NCBI GenBank assembly: GCA_003343765.1
Contig: QAKO01000097.1
Span: 1 to 10,389 of the forward strand
Direction: 5' to 3'
DNA: 10,389 nucleotides
Source of the DNA: Bacillota bacterium
Lineage (GTDB): Bacteria > Bacillota > Clostridia > Christensenellales > Borkfalkiaceae
Of this stretch, positions 1-7,474 are shown piece after piece (position 1 is the stretch's first letter; every line of letters begins with the position of its first letter). The translations under genes were made by a program, and so were the position numbers. Under the pieces are notes generated by a model. It did not search any database and had not been told where the DNA came from. It saw only the letters and a list, made by a program, of their open reading frames with translations.

Positions 1-171
1 AAAAATGAAGTAAAAAATTGTACAAAATTAGTTGTATATAAATAGAATACACAAATTTAAGGGATAAGTCAAATAAATAGAAGAAGTGGAAAAAATTTCT
101 ATAAGAATGATTAAAATATTAATACAGTGCAAATATAGAATAATCTGGTTACAACGAAACGGATAATTCTG
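1..171. other. AT-rich upstream intergenic region, no gene seen
   Basis: This stretch is strikingly richer in A and T than the rest of the window and has stops in all frames at short intervals. I see no RNA gene and no good terminator. It contains a small palindrome, TTGTACAA (18-25), and the sequence AACGAAACGG (153-162), which resembles half of a LacI-type operator but has no clear second half. It is most likely the upstream regulatory region of the operon; the gene to its left is outside the window. Confidence 0.5.
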
Positions 172-180
172 TGGTATAAT
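172..180 (+). promoter_or_regulatory. Extended -10 promoter for the operon
   Basis: TGGTATAAT is a perfect extended -10 element (TGN followed by the consensus TATAAT). The best -35 candidate is TTACAA at 149-154, but its 20-base spacer is long; extended -10 promoters can work with a weak -35. Transcription would start near 187, giving a leader of about 25 bases before the GTG at 212. It is the only promoter-like site I find in the window that is placed to serve the whole gene set. Confidence 0.55.
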
Positions 181-211
181 AAAGGCAGATAAAACATTCT
201 GGGGCAAGGTT

Positions 212-1900
212 GTGAAATACTATACGGAAAAAAGAGAAAAGGAATATTTGGTTCCGGAAGGCATCGTGATGAAACTCGGAGAGATCCGAGAGGAATGTTT
301 TTTGCTGACGAATCGGGATAAGCAGAACATCATGGGGAAAGACGGCGCTTGTGTAGTGGAAGGAAAGGGGACGCTTGTTTTTGATTTTGAAAAAGAATAT
401 TATGGGGGAGTCCGTATTGTGTTGGGGTGCTGCGAAACGGACTCGGCTGCACCGAATATAAGGATACGTTTTGGAGAATCTTTATCAGAGTGCTGTGCGG
501 AATTGGGAGAGAAAAATGCCTCCAACGATCATTCTACGCGAGATATGACGCTGTATATGTCCTCTAATTCGGATATGGAATGGGGCAATACGGGGTATCG
601 CTACATACGTATCGATTTTCTTGAGAAGGGGATATATCGGATCAACAATATATTCGGTACGTTTATACACGGAAAATATCCGGATGCATTGTTTGAGACG
701 GACAATGAAACTGTAAATAAAATACTGAATATGTCGGAAAGAACTTTGTTTTTGAATATTCAGAATTATTTATGGGACGGGATCAAGCGCGATCAACACG
801 TCTGGGTAGGCGACTTATATCCCGAGGTGCTGGGGTTCTGTTACTTATACCGAGATAAAAGTGTTATCTATGATACATTGGATCTGATATTGGACAGTTA
901 TCCGTTGCCATGTTGGTTTAACGGGATCCCCTCTTATAATTTATGGTTTATTCTGATCGTAGGGATATGTTATCGATTGACAGGGAGGAAGAACGAAAGA
1001 TATTCCGCGGCGGTACGAAAAATTGTATGGATGTTTGACAAGTGTACAGACGAACACGGAATTTTCGACTTTGACAAGGCGGGATTGGCATATTGGAAGG
1101 ACAATTTTTTCGATTGGCCGACGTATAACTATGAACAAGAAAGCGAGCAAGGTGTCTATTATCTCTTGTTATATGCGCTTGCAGACGTAACGGGTAAAGA
1201 AATTTACGGGGAAGAGACGAGGGCAGAGGCGCAGAGACTTACGGCAAAGTTGAGACGCCGTAAGTATGCAGAAAGCAAATTCAAGTCGGTTTCTGCTCTG
1301 AAAGTATTATGCGGTGAGGCAAACGGACAAAGAGAGACAATGTTCATAAAAGAGGGAGGCGCGAAAGGGTATTCATCTTTTTTAAGTTATCTGATCTCTT
1401 TGGCGTTGAGCAAAACTGGGGATACGCGAACGGCATTTGACAATCTGGTCGAATATTACGGTGGGATGTTGCAGATGGGGGCAACTACCTGTTGGGAAAA
1501 TTTTGATGTAACGTGGATGGAAAATGCGTGCAAGATTACGGAATTTCCGAGCAAAGGGAAGGAAGACATTCACGGGGATCGCGGCGAGTTTTGTTACAGA
1601 GGATTCCGAAACAGTTTATGTCACGGATGGTCGTGCGGTTTTTTACCTTTTTTTGTGGAAAAAGTAGTGGGCTTCCAGTTCACGAACGCGGAATGTACGA
1701 AGATTGCTTTTACTCCGGAGATGTGCGGGTTAAGTTACATAAAAGCGAGGATACCCACGGAAAAGGGGATAGTGCAGGTAGAGCATCGATGGATAGACGG
1801 GGCGGTACATACGAAGTATGTCTTACCGCAGGGAATCGAATGTGTTTCGGATCGGATGAATATCGGAATCGGTTTAGAAAAAAGAGCAGAAGTTGTATGA
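212..1900 (+). CDS. GH78-type alpha-L-rhamnosidase-like glycoside hydrolase, cytoplasmic
   Basis: This 562-residue protein has no signal peptide or membrane segment, so it probably acts in the cytoplasm on imported oligosaccharide. Seen in the sequence: an N-terminal beta-sandwich region with FGESLSE (87-93) and NDHSTRD (105-111), then the catalytic (alpha/alpha)6-barrel signature DGIKRDQHVWVGD (189-201), TTCWE (425-429) and SLCHGWSCG (468-476), and a C-terminal beta domain from about 485. These match the GH78 alpha-L-rhamnosidase-related family, which releases terminal rhamnose in its characterised members. In classical members the catalytic stretch usually reads RDER, with Glu as general acid; here it reads RDQH, so rhamnosidase activity is not assured. 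The start is a GTG with a weak ribosome site (GGGG 201-204, AAGG 206-209). ATG 269 is an alternative with GGAAG at 256-260, but the family-like stretch EYLVPEGIV (11-19) lies upstream of it, which favours GTG 212. It is the first gene of the operon. The family is fairly sure, the substrate is not. Confidence 0.85.
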   Translation: MKYYTEKREKEYLVPEGIVMKLGEIREECFLLTNRDKQNIMGKDGACVVEGKGTLVFDFEKEYYGGVRIVLGCCETDSAAPNIRIRFGESLSECCAELGEKNASNDHSTRDMTLYMSSNSDMEWGNTGYRYIRIDFLEKGIYRINNIFGTFIHGKYPDALFETDNETVNKILNMSERTLFLNIQNYLWDGIKRDQHVWVGDLYPEVLGFCYLYRDKSVIYDTLDLILDSYPLPCWFNGIPSYNLWFILIVGICYRLTGRKNERYSAAVRKIVWMFDKCTDEHGIFDFDKAGLAYWKDNFFDWPTYNYEQESEQGVYYLLLYALADVTGKEIYGEETRAEAQRLTAKLRRRKYAESKFKSVSALKVLCGEANGQRETMFIKEGGAKGYSSFLSYLISLALSKTGDTRTAFDNLVEYYGGMLQMGATTCWENFDVTWMENACKITEFPSKGKEDIHGDRGEFCYRGFRNSLCHGWSCGFLPFFVEKVVGFQFTNAECTKIAFTPEMCGLSYIKARIPTEKGIVQVEHRWIDGAVHTKYVLPQGIECVSDRMNIGIGLEKRAEVV

Positions 1901-1918
1901 TCATATCGGGAGGAACTC

Positions 1919-2503
1919 ATGAAAAAAAGCAAATGGATCGGTTTATTGATGAGCGCAGTGCTTTGTTTAGGGGCGGTTTGGCCGTTATCGGCATGTGATT
2001 CGCCAAAGGATAAAGAAGATCCGGCAGGTGGAGAACACGAAGAAACGGAAACGCCGTACAGTCCGGAGACATTGGAAAGCAACGGGATTCCTCTCGAAAA
2101 TTATAAGATCGTCATTTCATCGGAAGCGAGTGCCGCGGAGCGGTATGCGGCGCAGGTTTTGCAGGATAATTTCCGTAAAGCCGGGCAGAGCGTTCCCGAT
2201 GTCGTGACGGATGACATGGCGGAGACAGAATATGAGATCCTGATCGGGCAGACGGAGCGGAAAGAAGACGAAGGCATCAATTTTTCTTTGCTCGGGGATG
2301 AAAGTTACATAGTAAAAACAGCGGGCAATGATTTGGTGATCGCGGCAAACGAAAAGCGCGGTGCGATCTACGGAGTATACGCTTATTTGGACGCATTGGG
2401 ATTCAGATATTATACAACGGATTGCGAAAAAATTCCCGAAAAAAAAGGATGTGTTTATTGCCAAAGACGTAGATTTGCAGTGGAGTCCGACGTTCATATA
2501 TAG
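1919..2503 (+). CDS. DUF4838 (GH163-like) lipoprotein, 5' part before frameshift
   Basis: This frame encodes a lipoprotein signal peptide with lipobox LSAC (lipidated Cys26), a short charged linker, and the N-terminal domain that precedes DUF4838, about residues 55-170. That domain includes ERYAAQVLQDNF, the phrase EILIGQTER, and RGAIYGVYAYLDALGFRYY, a hallmark of this family and of the GH67-like N-terminal domain. After residue 174 the reading leaves the family pattern at an A8 run and stops at 2501-2503, giving 194 residues. Removing one A joins it in frame to the next entry, making a 630-residue surface protein (1919-3812). The ribosome site GGGAGGA (1908-1914) is well placed for ATG 1919. 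If translated as is, the product would be an anchored domain without the catalytic part. It may be one gene with a sequencing error, a real frameshift mutation, or a gene expressed by transcriptional slippage. Confidence 0.8.
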   Translation: MKKSKWIGLLMSAVLCLGAVWPLSACDSPKDKEDPAGGEHEETETPYSPETLESNGIPLENYKIVISSEASAAERYAAQVLQDNFRKAGQSVPDVVTDDMAETEYEILIGQTERKEDEGINFSLLGDESYIVKTAGNDLVIAANEKRGAIYGVYAYLDALGFRYYTTDCEKIPEKKGCVYCQRRRFAVESDVHI

Positions 2504-3812
2504 GGAAAGCATGGCGGAATCGACTTGGGATTCCGAATGGGCTCTGACCCAATGCATCAACAGCGATTTTAAGCGAGACGGATTAAAGACAAACGAGCGG
2601 TACGGCGGCAGCATGGGATTTTCGGGCGGAGACAGGTATTTGGTGCATACGCTGCAGTATCTGCTGCCCGATTCCGTCTATTCCGAGCATCCTGATTATT
2701 TTTCGGAAATTGACGGAAAACGGTCGGTGCAACAACCTTGCTTTACGAGTGAGGGCGGGTTGGAATATGTTTATCAAAGTGCGCGAAAACTTTTGCAATC
2801 GGACAATACGGGGCTTTTGAATATTTCACAAAGGGACGGCGGCAAAGAGTGCGAATGCGCAAATTGTCGGGCGAGTTATGAAAAATACGGTATTATGGGT
2901 ACCATTCTCAATTATGTCAACAAGATCGCGGAAAAGCTGGAAGCAGAATTTCCGGACGTACTTGTACAGACATTATGTTACGAGTGGAGCTGCGAATTGC
3001 CGAAAGGAGACATTGTTCCGCGCGACAATGTGATCGTGGAGCTCTGCCTGAATATGTGTAAAGATCACCTGTGTGATGATGCCGACTGTGAGATCGTGGA
3101 AGAAACGATGGGATTGTTAAGGGGTTGGTCGGAAATTACCGATCAGTTGTACATTTGGTCTTATCCCGGGAGCTGGGCGGATAGTTTCCGTGTGCGGGGC
3201 GGATTCAAGTCGTATTGGAGCCAAGCAAATGCGTTTGCGGAAAACAACGTCGTGGCGCATTATGCTGAGATTACGGGAGTGGAGTGCCCCGAATTTTCCG
3301 AATGGCGGGCATATCTTTGGGCGAAACTGAACAAAAACCCTTCGATGAGTTATGCGGAATACCGCTATCATATGGAAGACTTCGCTTACGGTTATTACGG
3401 TGACAGTGCCGAATACCTCCTCGAATATGTCGACTATATCGAAGAACTGCAAGTGGGTACGCATCAGGATATCATGAAACTTGTGCCGGTTACGGTTGTG
3501 AATGGAAAAACGCAATACGACCTGACAATATTTGACAAATGCAACGAGCTTTGGGACGAAGCGGAAGCAGCGGCAACCGAAGAAACGCTGCCGCGCATAG
3601 AAAAATCGAGATTGCACCTGACGATGACGGAATTGCTCAACACGGGCACGAAGCGCTATCAAACGGCGAGCGAGGAAGAGAGAGAAATTTTGGTCGAGCG
3701 CAACGAAGCTCTGTATAAAGATATTTTCAAATACGGATGCATACACAAATATCCGGAGCATACATTCAATGCAAATATAAAAGATTTCAGGTTGTTCCCT
3801 GAAAAGTGGTGA
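2361..3812 (+). CDS. DUF4838 (GH163-like) catalytic region, 3' part after frameshift
   Basis: The real coding content begins at the A8 run (2439); the bases from the formal GTG at 2361 to there are an out-of-frame reading of the 5' part. Numbered on the rejoined 630-residue protein, features include SPTFIYRES near 190-200, VHTLQY (242-247), HPDYF (257-261), a CECANC cluster (Cys311, 313, 316) just after ISQRDGG (Asp306), YIWSYPGSW, and YGYYG (490-494). These are typical of DUF4838. To my knowledge, CAZy family GH163 grew out of DUF4838 proteins and includes endo-beta-N-acetylglucosaminidases acting on complex N-glycans; many DUF4838 proteins remain uncharacterised, so the activity here is open. 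If translated alone it would lack the signal peptide and stay inside the cell. ATG 2511, preceded by AGGGAAA, could allow restart after the stop at 2501-2503. The permease gene begins 4 bases after the stop, suggesting translational coupling. Confidence 0.8.
   Translation: MRSTEYTLIWTHWDSDIIQRIAKKFPKKKDVFIAKDVDLQWSPTFIYRESMAESTWDSEWALTQCINSDFKRDGLKTNERYGGSMGFSGGDRYLVHTLQYLLPDSVYSEHPDYFSEIDGKRSVQQPCFTSEGGLEYVYQSARKLLQSDNTGLLNISQRDGGKECECANCRASYEKYGIMGTILNYVNKIAEKLEAEFPDVLVQTLCYEWSCELPKGDIVPRDNVIVELCLNMCKDHLCDDADCEIVEETMGLLRGWSEITDQLYIWSYPGSWADSFRVRGGFKSYWSQANAFAENNVVAHYAEITGVECPEFSEWRAYLWAKLNKNPSMSYAEYRYHMEDFAYGYYGDSAEYLLEYVDYIEELQVGTHQDIMKLVPVTVVNGKTQYDLTIFDKCNELWDEAEAAATEETLPRIEKSRLHLTMTELLNTGTKRYQTASEEEREILVERNEALYKDIFKYGCIHKYPEHTFNANIKDFRLFPEKW
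2439..2446 (+). other. A8 homopolymer at the frameshift point
   Basis: Eight consecutive A follow CCCG. Read with eight A, the 5' frame gives EKKGCVYC and soon stops; read with seven A it gives EKKDVFIAKDVDLQW and continues through the whole DUF4838 domain. The needed change is a one-base loss (or two-base gain). That is the wrong direction for ordinary -1 ribosomal slippage, but possible by RNA polymerase slippage, by replication slippage (on/off switching), or by an assembly error. Confidence 0.85.
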
Positions 3813-3816
3813 AGGA

Positions 3817-4764
3817 ATGAATACAGAGATAAACGGCGTCGGAGTCACAAAAGATTATCTTCGTGAAAAAAAGATCAGGCGTGCCAAAGAATTGGCATGT
3901 ATTTGGTCGGTGCTGATAATCCCTTTGATCATGCTTGCGATTTTCTGGGTTTACGGTACGATTCAGTCTATCCCGATCGCATTTGAGCATCGCAACGAAC
4001 TTACGGGGGAAGTGTCCTACGATTTTTACAATTTCAGATATTTGTTCGGGGACTTTACGACAACGGGACGGGTTCTTTTGGAATCCGTGAAAAATTCGCT
4101 TTTGTATTGGGGTTTGGGATTTTTTATTATAACGCCGCTCAGTTATTTAATGGCCTATTTTTTATTTAAAAAAATTCCCGGTTACAAAATTTACAGATAC
4201 ATTTTTTTCTTTCCGCAAATCGTTTCTTCGGTCATACTGTCGTCCTTCTTTTTGTATTTGGTTGGAAACAACGGTCTGATCAAACAAGCCTTCGGATCCG
4301 ATCTTTTGCTTTTGCGCAATTCGGATACGGCGATGTTGACAATGCTCTTCTATAATTTTTATTTCGGGTTGTGTGCAAATTTGTTGTATTGGCTGTCTGC
4401 TTTTGCGCGGCTTCCCGATGAAGTATTGGAAGCGGGTAAAATCGACGGGTGCAACGTTTTGCAGGAATTTATTTACATTGCGTTGCCGTGTACGTGGTCC
4501 TTTTTGGCGACGATGCTGATGTTGATGGTGACGGGTATCTTGAGTTCGGGCGGAGCGACGCTGCTTTTGACGGGCGGCGGATACGGGACGTACGATTTGC
4601 CTTATTATGAGTATCTCTTGACCACGAGCGGCGCGGAGGGGATTTCAGAACGGATGTCGCAAGGCCTTGCAGGATGCCTCGGTTTAGTCAAAGGAGTGAT
4701 CGTCTTGCCCGTTGCAATTCTGATAAACCATTTTGTCAACAAGATCGAAGCGGTAGAGTTTTAA
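3817..4764 (+). CDS. CUT1-type sugar ABC transporter permease (MalF/UgpA/LacF-like)
   Basis: A 315-residue inner-membrane protein with about six hydrophobic segments, at roughly 29-56, 92-117, 126-150, 171-196, 226-250 and 287-306. The cytoplasmic EAA loop, which contacts the ATPase, is clear: EAGKIDGCNVLQEFIYIALP (205-224), matching the consensus EAAxxDGAxxxxxFxxIxLP. The extended loop after the first helix and the gene order place it as the first (MalF-side) permease. It pairs with the next gene and the solute-binding protein to import an oligosaccharide. AAGGA directly abuts the ATG, which is poor spacing for a ribosome site. As the previous stop is only 4 bases upstream, translation probably depends on coupling to the DUF4838 gene, so the frameshift in that gene could lower expression here. 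No ATPase is encoded in the window; CUT1 importers often share an MsmX/MsmK-type ATPase encoded elsewhere. Confidence 0.92.
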   Translation: MNTEINGVGVTKDYLREKKIRRAKELACIWSVLIIPLIMLAIFWVYGTIQSIPIAFEHRNELTGEVSYDFYNFRYLFGDFTTTGRVLLESVKNSLLYWGLGFFIITPLSYLMAYFLFKKIPGYKIYRYIFFFPQIVSSVILSSFFLYLVGNNGLIKQAFGSDLLLLRNSDTAMLTMLFYNFYFGLCANLLYWLSAFARLPDEVLEAGKIDGCNVLQEFIYIALPCTWSFLATMLMLMVTGILSSGGATLLLTGGGYGTYDLPYYEYLLTTSGAEGISERMSQGLAGCLGLVKGVIVLPVAILINHFVNKIEAVEF

Positions 4765-4777
4765 GGGAGGCATCACT

Positions 4778-5779
4778 ATGGATTTTATATGGTTGATGGT
4801 CGCTCTTGTCGGAATCGTAATTGCGGTCAGCATTGTTTTCGCGGTATTGGCAAAAGTGAGAATGGCAAAGTCGCTTGCTGCCAGAGGAGTTCGTGTTTCA
4901 AGACAGTTTTGGCGTGTCAATTTGAAAAAAATATTCAAACTTTCCAACCTGATCTTTGCGATCGTATTTATTTTCTTTTTGCTTTACGCGGTAATGCTTT
5001 TGTTTCCCGTGGTATGGGGATTTCTGTCTTCCTTGAAGTCGGGCGGGATACACGGAGAATATTTCCACAATATGTTCGGGTTGCCCACGGAATGGAAGTT
5101 CAGCAATTATGTGCAGGCGTTTGAAACGATTTCGGACAGCGGTATTTCCTTTGTAGGGATGTTCTGGAACAGTACATGGTTTGCGCTCGGTTCGGCGTGG
5201 ATCACGATGGAATTTACTGCTGCTTTTGCTTATGTTTTGAATAAATATAAATTTCGGGGCAGGGCATTTTTGTACGGCATTGCCTTATTTATGGTCAGTG
5301 TGCCGATCGGCGCATCAATGGTCAGCACCTACCGTCTTATTTATGATTTGAATCTGGACAACTCTATGCTGATCTTGGTGACGGCGGCGAATGTATACGG
5401 GATGAATCTGATTTTAACGTATGCTTACTGGACGAATATTTCGTGGACGTATGCGGAAGCTGCTCAAATAGACGGGGCGGGTTTTTATTACACCTACTTT
5501 AAAATTATGCGTCCGCAGGTATTGCCTTTGATGTTTACGTTGGGGCTTTTGGCTTTTATAACAAAGTGGAACGATTATATGTCGCCGCTGTTGTATTTGC
5601 CGGATATGCCTACGCTTGCGACTGGTCTGTATCGATTCCGTTCGATTGCAGAGCGCAAATTCGATTACCCGAGTCTGTATGCGGGAATGTTTATCTGTTT
5701 ATTGCCCATTCTCATAATTTTTGCAATTTTTTCCGACCGGCTTTTGGGAAAAGTAAGTATGGGCGGTATAAAAGGATAG
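4778..5779 (+). CDS. CUT1-type sugar ABC transporter permease (MalG/UgpE-like)
   Basis: A 333-residue partner permease. The EAA loop YAEAAQIDGAGFYYTYFKIM (225-244) and the following RPQVLPLM (245-252) are canonical. The core helices lie at about 58-85, 128-152, 165-186, 195-217, 250-268 and 300-320, and the tail RLLGKVSMGGIKG is typical of MalG-like proteins, which often end in a VxxGxxxGxxKG-like stretch. Unusually, there is an additional hydrophobic segment at residues 3-25 followed by a basic linker (26-55) before the normal first helix, so seven rather than six segments are predicted. A strong ribosome site (GGGAGG, 4765-4770) sits 7 bases before the ATG and supports this start, so the extra segment is likely real. 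The gene lies 13 bases after the first permease. Confidence 0.92.
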   Translation: MDFIWLMVALVGIVIAVSIVFAVLAKVRMAKSLAARGVRVSRQFWRVNLKKIFKLSNLIFAIVFIFFLLYAVMLLFPVVWGFLSSLKSGGIHGEYFHNMFGLPTEWKFSNYVQAFETISDSGISFVGMFWNSTWFALGSAWITMEFTAAFAYVLNKYKFRGRAFLYGIALFMVSVPIGASMVSTYRLIYDLNLDNSMLILVTAANVYGMNLILTYAYWTNISWTYAEAAQIDGAGFYYTYFKIMRPQVLPLMFTLGLLAFITKWNDYMSPLLYLPDMPTLATGLYRFRSIAERKFDYPSLYAGMFICLLPILIIFAIFSDRLLGKVSMGGIKG

Positions 5780-5804
5780 AAAGTAAAAGAGGAGGAACGA
5801 TCCT

Positions 5805-7400
5805 ATGAAAAAGATAGGAAGGTTGTTTGTATTTGTTCTGGCGATGCTGATGATGTTTTCTGTTGCGGCGTGTACTTCGCGCGGGGCGCAGGACAGGGAA
5901 GATGAAAATCTCGATGGCGCCGATACGGAAATTACCGGCACGTTGAATATCCGATTTTTTGAGGGCGGATTCGGCGATGTATGGTTGCGCAGCGTGGTAA
6001 GCGGTTTTAACAAGAAATATCCGAATATATCTGTAGAAATTTATCCGACGACAGAGCGTCTGGTGCTTATGGCGGAGATCACGGGGCAGAACACCAACTA
6101 CGATTTGTATTTCAGTGAAATCGATCTGAGTGATTATACGGACAAGCTGATGGCGTTGGACGATATTTATGCCTATAAATGGGAAGGGGAAGAGAAGACG
6201 ATCGGAGAAAAGATAACTCCTTCCGTGTCGTCTATTTATGCGCGCAGGGATGGGCATTATTACAACTTGCCTTCTTATGTAGGCGCGTACGGAATGGCAT
6301 ACAATACCAATTATGTATCGGAAGAAGATATTCCCGTCACGACGGAGGATCTCAAAGACCTGTGCAAGACATTGAGGAACAACAACATTACACCGATCAT
6401 TTTTTCGGGCGGAGTAGATGAAAAGTATTACGACTTTATGTATTATCAGCTGTATGCGCAGTACGAAGGATTGGACTCCTATAACGCAGCGCAGGACGGT
6501 CAGATCATCAATGCGCAGGGGGAGAAAGTATTTGACATTTCCTCGACGTATCAGCAAGGAGCGTTGGAAGCGGCACAAGTTCTGGAGGACCTGCTTTGGT
6601 ATGACAACAACAACATCGTGAAAACTTCTACTGCTCTCAATTTCGGAGAAGCGCAAGTGCAATTCCTATCCGACGAATCGGCGGCGATGATGTTTAATGG
6701 TTCTTGGCTGATGAACGAAATGGCAGGGTTTGTGGATGAAGAATCTTTTTCGATGTTTCGTATTCCCGTGATCAGTGCGATCCGCGACAAATGTACCACG
6801 ATTTCCGATGATGATGAACTTGCGGCACTGATCCGTGCGATCGATGCGGGGCAGACGGAACTGTCGGGCGACGGGTACGACGTGAATCAGTCGGACTTCG
6901 ATCGCGTGAAGGAAGCGAGAAACTTCTGTTATCTGGGTTCGGAAGGATCAAACGCCTGCATTATTGATTCAGATGAAATTAACAGCGGGTTGGCAAAACT
7001 GTTCCTGAAGTATCTGTATTCGGAACAGGGCATCCGCGACTTTACGTTGAGCCAATGCGGTGCGGTGCTGCCGATCGACGGCGTCGATTGCGTAGAGATG
7101 ATCGAGAGTACGGGCGTCACTTTGAGCGATTTCTATATTAAAGCGTACGAAATGCTTTCGCTAAATAAATTCTGCAACAAGCAATTGGCAGCAATCAAAA
7201 TGTCGTGCGTTGATGAGACGGCACAATGTTTTGAGCGGCAATTCGGTTCACAGAATGCAAAAGACAGGACGAGGGCTGCCGTTTCTTTCGAGGCTCGTAA
7301 GACAAAATACACGGCTGACGGCGGACAAGAATATTGGGATGCATTGTATACGGCAGGTTTGATAACGGAAGAAGAGCACGCGAATAAGCATGTGGGTTAA
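5805..7400 (+). CDS. Extracellular solute-binding lipoprotein of the sugar ABC importer
   Basis: A 531-residue lipoprotein with lipobox VAAC (Cys23), anchored on the outer face of the membrane. The mature part follows the family-1 sugar-binding-protein plan: an opening beta strand (LNIRFFEGG), a first-lobe stretch with NYDLYFSEIDLSDY, a hinge-type stretch YNLPSYVGAYGMAYNT, and the diagnostic AAMMFNGSW near residues 291-299. It would deliver glycan to the two upstream permeases. A strong ribosome site, AGAGGAGGAA, ends 8 bases before ATG 5805. It is longer than common CUT1 binding proteins (about 420-450 residues); the extra length seems to lie in the C-terminal half. It also has nine Cys beyond the lipidated one, seven of them in the last third, which is unusual for an exported protein. 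The ligand cannot be read from the sequence. Confidence 0.9.
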   Translation: MKKIGRLFVFVLAMLMMFSVAACTSRGAQDREDENLDGADTEITGTLNIRFFEGGFGDVWLRSVVSGFNKKYPNISVEIYPTTERLVLMAEITGQNTNYDLYFSEIDLSDYTDKLMALDDIYAYKWEGEEKTIGEKITPSVSSIYARRDGHYYNLPSYVGAYGMAYNTNYVSEEDIPVTTEDLKDLCKTLRNNNITPIIFSGGVDEKYYDFMYYQLYAQYEGLDSYNAAQDGQIINAQGEKVFDISSTYQQGALEAAQVLEDLLWYDNNNIVKTSTALNFGEAQVQFLSDESAAMMFNGSWLMNEMAGFVDEESFSMFRIPVISAIRDKCTTISDDDELAALIRAIDAGQTELSGDGYDVNQSDFDRVKEARNFCYLGSEGSNACIIDSDEINSGLAKLFLKYLYSEQGIRDFTLSQCGAVLPIDGVDCVEMIESTGVTLSDFYIKAYEMLSLNKFCNKQLAAIKMSCVDETAQCFERQFGSQNAKDRTRAAVSFEARKTKYTADGGQEYWDALYTAGLITEEEHANKHVG

Positions 7401-7462
7401 CTCGGTAAAGAGTACAAACATCGAAAGTGGGAAAGACAGTGTTTTCTGTAAATAAAAAGAAA

Positions 7463-7467
7463 AGGAG
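7463..7467 (+). promoter_or_regulatory. Ribosome binding site that decides the start of the repeat lipoprotein
   Basis: AGGAG lies 4 bases before ATG 7472 and 7 bases before ATG 7475. The spacing favours 7475, giving a protein that starts MKKIAMAI, like the other two lipoproteins of this operon. The 74-base gap before this gene contains only very weak hairpins (for example ACAG/CTGT around TGTTTT) and no U-tract terminator, so read-through from the binding-protein gene is expected. Confidence 0.6.
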
Positions 7468-7474
7468 AAAGATG

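Noticed and set aside
1..60. Possible promoter TTGTAC with TAGAAT near the left edge
   Set aside because: Spacing of 19 bases and poor matches, and no gene begins within reach; AT-rich DNA gives such matches by chance.
2433..2450. Programmed -1 ribosomal frameshift at the A run
   Set aside because: The downstream frame is reached by losing one base (a +1 shift), whereas A-rich slippery sites normally give -1; a -1 shift would not reach the DUF4838 frame.
5712..6662. Long reverse-strand open frame (316 residues) across the binding-protein gene
   Set aside because: It lies opposite a clearly conserved lipoprotein gene with a strong ribosome site, has no recognisable domain, and its composition (rich in Arg, Val, His, Ile) is that of antisense reading.
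7401..7460. Possible terminator between the binding-protein and repeat-lipoprotein genes
   Set aside because: Only 4-base stems (ACAG/CTGT, ACTC/GAGT) without a U tract are present, too weak for an intrinsic terminator.
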